A stretch of 64,000 nucleotides of DNA, taken from the NCBI RefSeq assembly GCF_014302995.1, contig NZ_CP060295.1, positions 6,253,501 to 6,317,500 of the forward strand, given 5' to 3'. Shown piece after piece: positions 25,965 through 33,432 of this stretch. Position 1 is the stretch's first letter. Each line of letters begins with the position of its first letter. This DNA comes from Variovorax sp. PAMC26660 (GTDB taxonomy: Bacteria; Pseudomonadota; Gammaproteobacteria; Burkholderiales; Burkholderiaceae_C). The notes beneath the pieces were generated by a model, which was given only the letters and a program-made list of their open reading frames with translations, had not been told where the DNA came from and did no database searches. A program made the translations under genes and the position numbers.

Positions 25965-26195
25965 TCACCGTCGCAATGGATCTGGGCAGTGAGGCTGATG
26001 AGCCGAACTCGGAGGTAGCGCTTTCAGGGCTGCAAAACCCTCTTCCAAAGCGAGATCAAATTCCGAAAAAGACTTCTCGGATTGAGCGATTCGGCTGCCG
26101 ACGGCGCCGGTGTTCCTATGCTCAACCAAGGCCCATGTGAATGCGTTGGTGCCGACCTCCTCGACGACCACACGGAACTGACGTGTCGGGATCAC
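25965..26195 (-). CDS. Possible small protein (76 aa), GTG start
   Basis: The frame from GTG 26195 reads VIPTRQFRVVVEEVGTNAFT and continues WALVEHRNTGAVGSRIAQSE with a helical C-terminus (FDLALEEGFAALKALP). The beta-beta-alpha pattern is protein-like. It follows the 84-residue gene on the same strand (22 bp after its stop). Start choice is weak because no ribosome site is evident. Confidence 0.4.
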   Translation of the reverse strand: MIPTRQFRVVVEEVGTNAFTWALVEHRNTGAVGSRIAQSEKSFSEFDLALEEGFAALKALPPSSAHQPHCPDPLRR

Positions 26196-26217
26196 GGCGC
26201 GCCAGCGGTAAGCAACG

Positions 26218-26472
26218 TCAGTGCGAGGCCAGAACGTTGACTTGATAGGACACGTCGAGCAACTTACCTTTTCGCGCGTAGTAGCGATCGAGGCGCCATT
26301 CCTTGAGGATTTCCATCGCCAGGGAGAACGTCTCAAGGTCCAGCGCATACAGATTTGCGAGAGGAAAATCGGCTTCGGATTCCAGAGCCAGGACCAGGCC
26401 GGCCAGAGTCCGAGACTCTTCACTGTTCGGATCGGTCGTAATGATGCGGCGGGCTTCTTTGATCGCGTTCAT
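26218..26472 (-). CDS. Hypothetical protein (84 aa)
   Basis: ATG 26472 has AAGGAAT upstream. The product MNAIKEARRIITTDPNSEES is entirely alpha-helical in pattern (LAGLVLALESEADFPLANLY, DLETFSLAMEILKEWRLDRY), small and soluble. It may be cotranscribed with the 76-residue frame behind it. No family recognised. Confidence 0.62.
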   Translation of the reverse strand: MNAIKEARRIITTDPNSEESRTLAGLVLALESEADFPLANLYALDLETFSLAMEILKEWRLDRYYARKGKLLDVSYQVNVLASH

Positions 26473-26656
26473 GCTATTCCTTCGAAGAACAGGTATGGGG
26501 CGGCTGTCACAGCCTCGAAACGCAGTGCTGATCTACTCGATGCCCTTGTAAGTAGACCTTCTCAATCTCCAAGCGAGGCAAGCCGAAGTTCGCTGGTCGG
26601 GTCAAAGTCTAGCATCGACCCAATTGCTGGGCACGTGCTCTGCAGACTTGAAGCTC

Positions 26657-26872
26657 ATGCACCATTCCTTCCTCTATCGCGGCATTCGGGTCGACATATC
26701 GATCCAGAAGCAGGGTGATGCTTGTCGCTGGCGTTGCGAAATGAGTGATGGGTCGACGCTTCGGGCAGCGAGTGGCTCAAACTCAATCAGCGAAGAGTTG
26801 CGCCTGGCTTGCGTCGCAGCACGTCAGGAAATCGACATGCGAAGCCGTAGTTTGGGCCCCAGCCATCGATGA
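26657..26872 (+). CDS. Hypothetical protein (71 aa)
   Basis: From ATG 26657 the protein reads MHHSFLYRGIRVDISIQKQG, then RWRCEMSDGSTL and a C-terminal helix EELRLACVAARQEIDMRSRS. The beta-strand, WR-x-x-hairpin, helix pattern is that of small domain-of-unknown-function proteins common in Burkholderiales. It resembles the 76-residue frame at 25965-26195 in layout. Confidence 0.55.
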   Translation: MHHSFLYRGIRVDISIQKQGDACRWRCEMSDGSTLRAASGSNSISEELRLACVAARQEIDMRSRSLGPSHR

Positions 26873-26982
26873 CAGCGTTCTCAGCCTACACGTCCAGCGA
26901 GTGGATCCACCAACAGCTTTGTCTGGATCATCTTTGAGCGCCATCCGACCAGCTACTGACCATAGACACTGGGGCAGCAGAC

Positions 26983-27102
26983 TCACTCACCGAACCAGAA
27001 TGTGAGCCAGGAGCATACGGAGATCAGCACAGCCGTCAGTGCGAGTGCATTCGAGCGGAGAAGAACCGTTCGAGCGCGGAACAATCGAAAGCTATCTTGC
27101 AT
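26983..27102 (-). CDS. 39-residue single-pass membrane peptide
   Basis: ATG 27102 has a full AGGAGG (27111-27116) at 8-nt spacing, the best ribosome site in this part of the window. The product has a basic N-terminus (MQDSFRLFRARTVLLRSN) and one hydrophobic helix (ALALTAVLISVCSWLTFWF) ending in GE. Its size and form fit a small inner-membrane protein; function unknown. Confidence 0.55.
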   Translation of the reverse strand: MQDSFRLFRARTVLLRSNALALTAVLISVCSWLTFWFGE

Positions 27103-27297
27103 TGCACAGTCCTCCTTCTACTTGTGGCACCCTTTACGGCAGAGTGCACGCCGCCGCTTCGCAAGTCAATTGCCCAATAGTTCGCACTCCGCCACTCTGA
27201 TCAGGAGGCGCACCTCCGGAACTCATCACGGCCGATCAAGCGGCGACGTGGCCGATTGTTTGACGACCTGGGGCGTTCCAGGAGGAAAATCTTGAAC

Positions 27298-27483
27298 ATG
27301 ACCCAGAAAACAAGTCGGAAGAAGGTGCCTCGCCCCGCTTCGCGGCCGCTCGCTCGCGGCGTTTCATCTCGGCGACGGATCGAGGAGCATGCGTTGGAGA
27401 ACCTGCTTAAACGGTTCGATCCAAAGCTGCACGGTGGAGAAGTGATGGCTTGGCCACTTCTGGGCGTTGAGGTCTTGCCGTGA
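27298..27483 (+). CDS. Small basic protein, possible antitoxin tail (61 aa)
   Basis: ATG 27298 follows GGAGGAAAATCTTGAAC. The first 35 residues are strongly basic (MTQKTSRKKVPRPASRPLAR, SSRRRIEEHALENLL). The C-terminus KRFDPKLHGGEVMAWPLLGVEVL resembles the toxin-binding tail FDP-x-x-HGGE-x-MA of some MazE/AbrB antitoxins, but the N-terminal AbrB hairpin is absent. Its stop overlaps the next start by four bases (GTGA), so the two genes are one operon. Confidence 0.6.
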   Translation: MTQKTSRKKVPRPASRPLARGVSSRRRIEEHALENLLKRFDPKLHGGEVMAWPLLGVEVLP

Positions 27484-27692
27484 CCACGCAGGAGAAGCGA
27501 CGCGATGCAATGGCCCAGGCTCTTGCGAACACGCGGCTTGCGGGCCATGAACCCACGCCACGATTTTTGGCGGACGTCGCGGCGGTGGTGGCGGGCAAGA
27601 TGACGTATGACCAGGCCATTCGTGCCAGCGCGGCCAGGGCCACCCGCAATGGATCGGGGCTGCCCGGGCCTTTTAAGGACATAGAGAACTGA
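27480..27692 (+). CDS. VbhA-like antitoxin (70 aa)
   Basis: GTG 27480 overlaps the preceding stop. The helical product MTTQEKRRDAMAQALANTRL, GHEPTPRFLADVAAVVAGKM, TYDQAIRAS matches VbhA-family antitoxins (pattern ALA-x-x-RLEG-x-EPTPE...G-x-I-x-x-DEA), which block Fic-domain AMP-transferase toxins. No Fic gene is present in the window, so either the toxin is elsewhere, it is lost, or the upstream 61-residue protein is the real partner. Confidence 0.65.
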   Translation: MTTQEKRRDAMAQALANTRLAGHEPTPRFLADVAAVVAGKMTYDQAIRASAARATRNGSGLPGPFKDIEN

Positions 27693-27939
27693 TCACGTGA
27701 GTGATCGGGGGGGCCGATTCCGCGTGGTCGGCCAAAGCCGGCATAAGTAAGCCGTCTTTAATGACTTTGACGCGTATGAGCTAAAACTGGCCATATCCCG
27801 GCTTGGCTTTTAGCCACAGCATTCCACTCCCAGGGCCCATCCAAAAGGTGCCAAATGGAAATGAAAATCTCTTTGAAATCAAAGACTTAAGTACGATCCT
27901 GCAAATTTTTCAGGAATCACGGCCGACCCTCGAAGGCGA

Positions 27940-27955
27940 CTTAACCCTTGCTTAA
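27940..27955 (+). promoter_or_regulatory. CTTAA-N6-CTTAA box (PmrA/QseB-like)
   Basis: A perfect direct repeat CTTAA-cccttg-CTTAA with the 11-bp period used by OmpR-family regulators such as PmrA and QseB. It is centred about 79 bp before ATG 28027. Confidence 0.65.
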
Positions 27956-27982
27956 GGGGCCAGGCCGCGCGGTGGACGGGCC

Positions 27983-27998
27983 ATTAAGTGTTTCTTAA
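27983..27998 (+). promoter_or_regulatory. ATTAA-N6-CTTAA box (PmrA/QseB-like)
   Basis: A second direct repeat of the same kind with one mismatch, 43 bp (four helical turns) downstream of the first and about 36 bp before the start codon. Two such boxes in phase make chance occurrence less likely. Confidence 0.55.
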
Positions 27999-28026
27999 GT
28001 CGCTGCATCCCACACTGACCCGCAAC

Positions 28027-28890
28027 ATGTTCCTGCTGCATTCATCACTCCAACGCCGCGTGGTCGGCGCCACCCTTGCCGTCTTGATGGCGTTCTGCGC
28101 CTCCGCCGTGCAGGCATCGGGCGCCGACGAGTTGAGCGGCAAGCTCGTCCTGTTGCACGGCTTGCTGGACCGGTCGACGTTCAAACGGCCCCTGATACTG
28201 AACGCGAGCGACACGGCGAACGGACTCAAGGGCGACGTGTATGCCATCGTCGATCACCCCGTCTCGGCGATCAGTTCGGCCTTGAGCACGCCCGAAGCCT
28301 GGTGCCAGGCCATGCTGCTGCACATCAACAATCGCGACTGCGCGGTTTCAAAGGGCGCCGCGAGCCCTGTGATTGCGCTGAGCGTGGTGCGCAAGTACGA
28401 CCGGCCTGTCGACAGTGCCTTCCGCCTGGCCTTCGACTTTCATGCGGTCGAGGCGACGCCGCAGCACCTGGAAGTGCGGCTCCGCGCACAGGCCGGCCCC
28501 CTGGGCACCGGCAACTACCTGATCGCCTTCGAGGCCGTGCCTGCCGATGCGACGCACAGCTTTCTGCATTTCTCGTACGCGTACGACGAGAACATCCTGA
28601 CCCGCGCCGCCATGGAGGCTTACCTGGCCACCTTCGGGCGCTCGAAGGTCGGCTTCACGGAGGTCGGGCAAAAGGCAGAGGGTCAGCCGGAGTACATCGG
28701 TGGAACGCATGGACTGGTCGAGCGCAACGCGATGCGCTACTTTCTTGCGGTGGACGCCTACATCGGCGCCAAAGATGCCATATCGCGCAGGAACGCCTGG
28801 TACACGGAGACGGAAGAATATCCACGGCAACTGCATGAAATCGACCGAGGAACCTACCTCGCACTCAAGGCAGCCGATGAGCATCACTGA
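28027..28890 (+). CDS. Secreted protein of unknown function (287 aa)
   Basis: The start is taken at ATG 28027 (MFLLHSSLQRRVVGATLAVL), which gives a good signal peptide cut after VQA, near residue 30; a GTG at 27988 would put the start inside the upstream box. The mature part is soluble, with beta-rich segments (NYLIAFEAVP, SFLHFSYAYDENILTRAAME) that could form a lipid- or ligand-binding fold, but I recognise no family. It overlaps the COG4705 gene by 14 bp, so both are probably expressed together under the CTTAA boxes. Confidence 0.78.
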   Translation: MFLLHSSLQRRVVGATLAVLMAFCASAVQASGADELSGKLVLLHGLLDRSTFKRPLILNASDTANGLKGDVYAIVDHPVSAISSALSTPEAWCQAMLLHINNRDCAVSKGAASPVIALSVVRKYDRPVDSAFRLAFDFHAVEATPQHLEVRLRAQAGPLGTGNYLIAFEAVPADATHSFLHFSYAYDENILTRAAMEAYLATFGRSKVGFTEVGQKAEGQPEYIGGTHGLVERNAMRYFLAVDAYIGAKDAISRRNAWYTETEEYPRQLHEIDRGTYLALKAADEHH

Positions 28891-29689
28891 GAAGAACGCC
28901 GCAGCGCCCACGCACATCGGCGTGGGCAAGATCGCCGAAGTCACCTTCTGGTTCTGGGTCATCAAGATCGCGGCGACGACGCTCGGCGAAACCGGTGGCG
29001 ACGCAGTGACCATGTCGATGAATCTGGGCTACCTCACCGGCACCGCCATCTTCGCCACGCTGTTTGTTCTGGCGGTGGCGGCGCAGATCTTGGTGAGGAA
29101 GTTCCATCCCCTCCTCTTCTGGACGGTCATCATCGCGACCACCACCGTGGGCACGACCTTGGCCGATCTGCTCGATCGGTCGCTGGGCATCGGCTATCTG
29201 GGAGGTACGGCGATCCTGCTGACGTTGCTGCTGGGAACCCTGGCCCTGTGGCACCGCACGATGGGGTCGGTCTCCGTGTCGGACATCTCGTCGCCCAAGG
29301 CCGAGATTTTCTATTGGACGACGATCCTCTTTTCACAAACCCTGGGCACCGCACTCGGCGACTGGATCGCCGACAGCAAGGGTGGCCTGGGTCTGGGCTA
29401 CGAAGGCGGCGCCCTCCTCTTTGCCGCGGGACTTGCACTGGTGGTGGCCGCGTACCGGTGGACGAAGATGTCGCACACGGTGCTGTTCTGGCTCGCGTTC
29501 ATTCTCACGCGCCCGCTGGGCGCCACCGTGGGCGATCTGCTCGACAAGCCGCTCGGCAGTGGCGGGCTTGCGTGGAGCCGCTACACGGCTTCGGCCGCGC
29601 TGGGCGCCTTCATACTCGGTTCTGTTCTGCTGATTCCTCAGCGCGCCGAGCGGCGCCGCGTGCCGCCGCCTTGCAAGCGCCCGCAATAA
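28877..29689 (+). CDS. COG4705-family integral membrane protein
   Basis: From ATG 28877 the 270-residue protein has eight predicted helices in four similar pairs. Each pair has the signature FWxxxxxxTTLGxxxGD / LGYxxGxxxxxxxL (for example VIKIAATTLGETGGDAVTMS, TTVGTTLADLLD, FSQTLGTALGDWIAD, LTRPLGATVGDLLD). This is the COG4705 (MtrA-type) family of unknown transport role. It is translationally coupled to the secreted protein upstream. In related bacteria such genes often lie in PmrA/QseB-type regulons, which agrees with the boxes upstream. Confidence 0.85.
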   Translation: MSITEKNAAAPTHIGVGKIAEVTFWFWVIKIAATTLGETGGDAVTMSMNLGYLTGTAIFATLFVLAVAAQILVRKFHPLLFWTVIIATTTVGTTLADLLDRSLGIGYLGGTAILLTLLLGTLALWHRTMGSVSVSDISSPKAEIFYWTTILFSQTLGTALGDWIADSKGGLGLGYEGGALLFAAGLALVVAAYRWTKMSHTVLFWLAFILTRPLGATVGDLLDKPLGSGGLAWSRYTASAALGAFILGSVLLIPQRAERRRVPPPCKRPQ

Positions 29690-29983
29690 GCTCCTGACGG
29701 TGACCCGCGCATGATGAGCAGCGCAACAGTCTCGTCGTCGCCGATGGACTTGATCGCAGCATCGAAGTCGGCCTGGCCCGAAACACTCACGTCGTCGACT
29801 GCCAGCAGCATGTCCCCGAAGCGCAGCCCCGCCAGTTGCGCCGAGCCCGAGACGGATTTAACGTAAAGCCCGGGGTCGAGCAAGCCAGTGCCCAACAGGC
29901 TCTTGCGCTCCGTGAACAACGGGCATGGTGCAGCTGGCCAGCACCTTGCAGTCGCTGCCATCGATGGCGAGCGGGATTTTCAT
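29638..29983 (-). pseudogene. UspA/PDZ chimeric remnant
   Basis: From ATG 29983 the frame starts like a universal stress protein (MKIPLAIDGSDCKVLASCTM) and soon loses that similarity. In a second frame, and overlapping, comes a PDZ segment: LLDPGLYVKSVSGSAQLAGL, RFGDMLLAVDDVSVSGQADF, DETVALLIMRG. The PDZ part resembles the second PDZ domain of the HtrA-like protein next door (ending VALLVMRDR). No complete gene can be read. It looks like fused scraps left by deletion. Confidence 0.5.
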
Positions 29984-30107
29984 GGCTGTTCTTTCGACGG
30001 GACATTCCCGATGGCCGAATAGTGGCCGCGTCGTCTGTGGTCTGACTTGCGCCACATCAAGCAGACCGTGGCGCGCAGCGCCAGAATTGGCGGCACCAGA
30101 GGTCCGC

Positions 30108-31658
30108 ATGAACAACGTCCTCGTGACCGTCTACTCCTGCACCGGCACCTGCCGCCGCCTTGCCCAGCTCCTTTGCAGGCTCCCCCGCGCCACGTGGTGC
30201 TTGCCGCATCGCGCCGCACGCCTGGCGGGCCTGCTCGTGTGCAGCGGCTTGCTCGGCGGCTGCGCCATCGGACCGACGGCAGCGACTTCCCATGCCGCGA
30301 CGCCTGCCGCAACCTCGACCCACCCGCCAGCCGCGCCGGGCTTCTCTTCGCTCGTCGCCAGCCGCAGCGCATCGGTGGTCGATATCAGCACGCTGCGCAT
30401 CGGACGCGACGAGAACCTGGAAGACATCGAACTGGAGATCGCCCCGGAGCGTGACTTCGCCGATCGCCTGGCCTGGCCCTTGCCTGCGAACGCCCGGATC
30501 AGCCAGATCCGCGACCTTGCCTCGGGCGTGATCATCGACAGCAACGGCCTGATCCTCACGAGCGCCCACGTGGTCGCGAACATCGACGAGGCACAGGTCC
30601 AGCTCGATGACGGACGCCGTTTCACCGCGCGTGTGGTCGGTGTCGACAAGCGCACGGACGTCGGGCTTCTGAAAATCGATGCCAGCGCCCTGCCCGTGGC
30701 CGTCATCGGCGACTCTTCGACACTCAACCCCGGCGACTGGGTCGTGGCCATCAGCTCGCCCTTCGGGTTCCATGGCACCGTCACGGCAGGCGTCGTCAGT
30801 GCGGTCGGACGTGTCATGGGCGGCGCGGGCGAGATTCCTTTCATCCAGACCGACGTTGCCATCAACCCGGGCAGCTCGGGCAGCCCGCTGCTCAACAGCC
30901 GGGGCGAAGTCGTCGGCATCAACTCGCTGATCTACAGCGGCAGCGGCGGCTACATGGGCTTGTCCTTCGCGGTGCCGATCAACCTGGCGATGCAGGTCGC
31001 CGGACAGCTGCGCGAACATGGCGCCGTGCGCCGCGCCTACCTTGGCGCGGAATTCCAGGAAGTGACGCTGGCACTGGCCCAGTCCTTCGGCCTGCCGTCG
31101 ACAACCGGCGCCTTGGTGGTCCGCGTCGAAAAAGGCAGCCCCGCGGAGGCTTCCGGCCTCGCGCAAGGTGATGCGGTGCTGGTTTTCGACGGCAAGCCGC
31201 TCGCGCACTTTCTCGATCTCCCGCAGCAAATCGCGCAACACCCACCCGGCAGCCGCGTGCGACTCGAAGTGTGGCGGCACGGCACGAACCGCATGCTCCA
31301 GGTGGTGCTGGCGGCGGCGCCTGCCGCACCGGGAACAGCCTTCGCGGCGGTAGCGCCTGAATGGAACGACGGGCTGGGCCTGAGCCTGGGCGATCTTTCG
31401 CCCACGCAACGGCTGCAGTTGCGCATCGACAGCGGCTTGATCGTGCGGGAGGCCTCCGGCCTTGCACGCAGTGAAGGCATCCGTGCGGGCGACGTGGTCG
31501 TGGCCTTGAACACGGAGAAGCTCTATCGCCTGGAGGATTTCAGGCAAGGCCTGGCGCAGGTGCCTGCCGGGGAAATGGTCGCGCTGCTGGTGATGCGCGA
31601 CCGGCGGCTCGCCTACGTGGCAGTCCGCCTTCCGGCCTCACGCCGCAGCCGGCCCTGA
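30108..31658 (+). CDS. HtrA/DegQ-like serine protease lipoprotein with two PDZ domains
   Basis: From ATG 30108 the protein has 516 residues. A long basic leader ends in lipobox LLGGC (Cys 52), unusual for Deg proteases, which are normally soluble in the periplasm. The trypsin-like domain (about 130-310) has His 154 (TSAHVVAN), Asp 184 (KRTDVGLLK) and Ser 257 (NPGSSGSPLLN). PDZ1 lies at about 330-410 (GALVVRVEKGSPAEASGLAQ) and PDZ2 at about 430-510 (VREASGLARSEGIRAGDVVV). Probable role: envelope protein quality control at a membrane. The 3' end overlaps the convergent hemerythrin gene by 21 bp. Confidence 0.92.
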   Translation: MNNVLVTVYSCTGTCRRLAQLLCRLPRATWCLPHRAARLAGLLVCSGLLGGCAIGPTAATSHAATPAATSTHPPAAPGFSSLVASRSASVVDISTLRIGRDENLEDIELEIAPERDFADRLAWPLPANARISQIRDLASGVIIDSNGLILTSAHVVANIDEAQVQLDDGRRFTARVVGVDKRTDVGLLKIDASALPVAVIGDSSTLNPGDWVVAISSPFGFHGTVTAGVVSAVGRVMGGAGEIPFIQTDVAINPGSSGSPLLNSRGEVVGINSLIYSGSGGYMGLSFAVPINLAMQVAGQLREHGAVRRAYLGAEFQEVTLALAQSFGLPSTTGALVVRVEKGSPAEASGLAQGDAVLVFDGKPLAHFLDLPQQIAQHPPGSRVRLEVWRHGTNRMLQVVLAAAPAAPGTAFAAVAPEWNDGLGLSLGDLSPTQRLQLRIDSGLIVREASGLARSEGIRAGDVVVALNTEKLYRLEDFRQGLAQVPAGEMVALLVMRDRRLAYVAVRLPASRRSRP

Positions 31659-32237
31659 CTCCCGCCCCAAGCCGATGGGCGCGGGCACGATGTTCACGAT
31701 GCGCGTGAAGAGCGCGGCGTATTCGAGGTCTGCCACGTGCCCGGTCAACGGGTCCCGGTTCTGCGCGAAAGCCTCGTCCAGGTCGCGCCAGTCGTTCTCG
31801 GTCAGCACGCGCTCGGCCAACGGCAGGATCTCGCGCTCCTCCAGTGCCATATGGCCCAGGTAGAAATCGACATACTCACCGACCGTGCTCTCGAAGGCTG
31901 CACGCCGCGACTCGCCGAGCATCTCGAACGCCAGCAACGCATGCTCGACGTCGCGGATCCTGCGCTCGCCCCGGGCGTGGTCGCTGTCGAGCTTGTCCAG
32001 CAGGTCCCGCGAGATCGGAGTCCTGGCGCGCAGCTTGGGAAACAGCAGCTCGGTTTCCTTGCGGTGGTGGCGCTTCTCGGGAAACTCGTCCACGTAGAAA
32101 AGCATGGCGCGCAGCACCGCGAAATCGGGCAAGGTGCCCTTCTTGCGGTGCTGCTCCAGCAGCATGACGATGGAGCGAAGCATGGCCGCAAGCGCGGCAT
32201 GTTCCTGGCGAATGATGCGAACGGTGGCGTGGGTCAT
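31638..32237 (-). CDS. Hemerythrin-domain protein
   Basis: Start ATG 32237 is chosen because AGGAAG precedes it. The 199-residue protein has a HHE-type helix bundle with ligands visible in IRQEHAALAAML, EKRHHRKETELLFP, DSDHARGE and GHMALEEREILP. Proteins of this kind bind a di-iron centre and react with O2 or NO; some repair iron-sulfur clusters. A FNR-like box is centred about 60 bp upstream, and the gene diverges from uspA, so low-oxygen control is likely. Confidence 0.85.
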   Translation of the reverse strand: MTHATVRIIRQEHAALAAMLRSIVMLLEQHRKKGTLPDFAVLRAMLFYVDEFPEKRHHRKETELLFPKLRARTPISRDLLDKLDSDHARGERRIRDVEHALLAFEMLGESRRAAFESTVGEYVDFYLGHMALEEREILPLAERVLTENDWRDLDEAFAQNRDPLTGHVADLEYAALFTRIVNIVPAPIGLGRESGPAAA

Positions 32238-32289
32238 GAGGGGCTTCCTGTGCATGCCCGAAGGTTCGCGGGTTCGGCAGCACGCGGGG

Positions 32290-32303
32290 TTGTTCCAGAT
32301 CAA
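32290..32303 (-). promoter_or_regulatory. FNR/ANR-like box (hemerythrin gene)
   Basis: TTGTT-ccag-ATCAA matches nine of ten FNR half-site bases. It ends 53 nt before the hemerythrin start codon. Confidence 0.6.
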
Positions 32304-32329
32304 GCCCGGGCCGACGGCAGAGCTGGCGC

Positions 32330-32343
32330 TTGATCCATGTCAA
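32330..32343 (+). promoter_or_regulatory. FNR/ANR-like box (uspA)
   Basis: TTGAT-ccat-GTCAA matches nine of ten bases and ends 60 nt before the uspA start codon at 32404. Confidence 0.65.
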
Positions 32344-32403
32344 TCCATGCGGCACGCCCATCCGGATACTGGTCCGATCCATCCAACAACCTGGAGTCGT
32401 GCC

Positions 32404-32847
32404 ATGTACCAGCGAATTCTTGTTCCCATCGACGGCAGTTCCACGTCCGGCCATGGCCTGGCCGAAGCAATCCAAGTTGCGAAGCTCACGGGCGGCCGCC
32501 TGCGCCTGGCGCATGTCATCGACGAACTGTCGTTCGCACTGGCCGCTGACGCCTATGCGGGCTACGCCGGCAACTGGCTAGAAGAGCTGCGCAGCGATGC
32601 CAGGAAGCTGCTCGACGCCGCGCGGGCCAAGGCAGCCAAGGAAGGCGTCGCAGCCGACATCGTGCTGCTCGACAGCTTCAAGGGCGCCGTGCACGACCAG
32701 GTCATCGCCGAAGCAGTGGCATCGAAGGCCGAGCTGATCGTGATCGGCACCCACGGCCGCCGCGGACTCGGCCGCTGGGTCATGGGCAGCAGCGCGGAAC
32801 ACATCCTGCGCATGTCGCCCGTGCCGGTGTTGCTGGTACGTGCCTGA
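32404..32847 (+). CDS. Universal stress protein UspA, single domain
   Basis: The 147-residue protein begins MYQRILVPIDGSSTSGHGLA and has the ATP-binding motif GTHGRRGLGRWVMGSSAEHI near residues 118-137, followed by VPVLLVRA. It is a nucleotide-binding UspA of the type found in anaerobic and stress regulons. A FNR-like box lies 60 nt upstream, next to that of the divergent hemerythrin gene. Confidence 0.93.
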   Translation: MYQRILVPIDGSSTSGHGLAEAIQVAKLTGGRLRLAHVIDELSFALAADAYAGYAGNWLEELRSDARKLLDAARAKAAKEGVAADIVLLDSFKGAVHDQVIAEAVASKAELIVIGTHGRRGLGRWVMGSSAEHILRMSPVPVLLVRA

Positions 32848-32916
32848 AAGCGCCAGGACCGAGCACGAGCGTTTCACGCTGCCGGGTGGGATGCTCGCCA
32901 GCCAGTGAAGTGAGCT

Positions 32917-32949
32917 GCGCAAATCGCCGCCAAGAGCGGCGATTTGCGC
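32917..32949. terminator. Perfect 14-bp hairpin between convergent genes
   Basis: GCGCAAATCGCCGC and GCGGCGATTTGCGC pair without mismatch around a 5-nt loop (caaga). It lies between uspA and the convergent Dom34-like gene and probably ends both transcripts, although no T-run is present. Confidence 0.6.
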
Positions 32950-32992
32950 GCCAGTCTCAAGCCGCTGCGTGTTCTGTTGGGCCTGACCGGGC

Positions 32993-33373
32993 CTATCCGG
33001 CCTTCATGGGCGTTGCCATGCCCTCGTGCACCGAGAAATAGCGCCGGGCCAGGGCAACGAGTTCGTTGGTGCTGATCTGCCCCACCGTCTCCCAGCCGAC
33101 GATGCGATGCGCCATCTCGGGACGGTGTTTCTCCACGTAGTGGCGCAAGTCGGCCTGCGCGGTGTGGGAGCCGGCAACAAGCACATCGGTGATTCCCTCC
33201 ATCGCATCGCACACCTCGCCGAAGAACTCGTGCTCGCTGCGAACGGTGCTGCCGTGCTGGCGGGTGCAGTGGACATGCGCCCTGATCTGCTGCGCGAGAA
33301 CCTGCGCAGCATCGAACTGAAGGATTTGCGCGGAGTGGTGATCGACCCAGGCGACGGCGTGGAAAAGCGACAT
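32993..33373 (-). CDS. Dom34/eRF1-like small protein
   Basis: From ATG 33373 the 126-residue product begins [20 protein letters not shown] and ends with the helix [17 protein letters not shown]. The pattern [30 protein letters not shown] and [20 protein letters not shown] is that of bacterial proteins annotated as translational machinery protein, related to the central domain of Dom34/eRF1. Role unproven; ribosome-linked function is inference. It follows the alcohol dehydrogenase gene by 59 bp on the same strand. Confidence 0.75.
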   Translation of the reverse strand: MSLFHAVAWVDHHSAQILQFDAAQVLAQQIRAHVHCTRQHGSTVRSEHEFFGEVCDAMEGITDVLVAGSHTAQADLRHYVEKHRPEMAHRIVGWETVGQISTNELVALARRYFSVHEGMATPMKAG

Positions 33374-33432
33374 GGAAGAACCCGTTGGGAAAACAAGAAA
33401 AAAGAGAGAGACCAACCCGACGCGCTCGCGCC

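Larger units (their letters stand above)
27693..28026. other. Intergenic stretch with paired regulatory boxes
   Basis: A boundary between the accessory part and the more regular chromosome. Bases 27760-27930 are rather AT-rich and hold no gene. Two CTTAA-type boxes lie at 27940-27955 and 27983-27998 (separate entries). No insertion-sequence end or terminator is obvious. Confidence 0.45.

Noticed and set aside
27709..27752. A GGGG...ATAAG string of about 38-41 bp, like the outline of a Tn3-family terminal repeat.
   Set aside because: Its orientation would put the transposon interior to the right, over ordinary chromosomal genes, and no partner repeat is seen.
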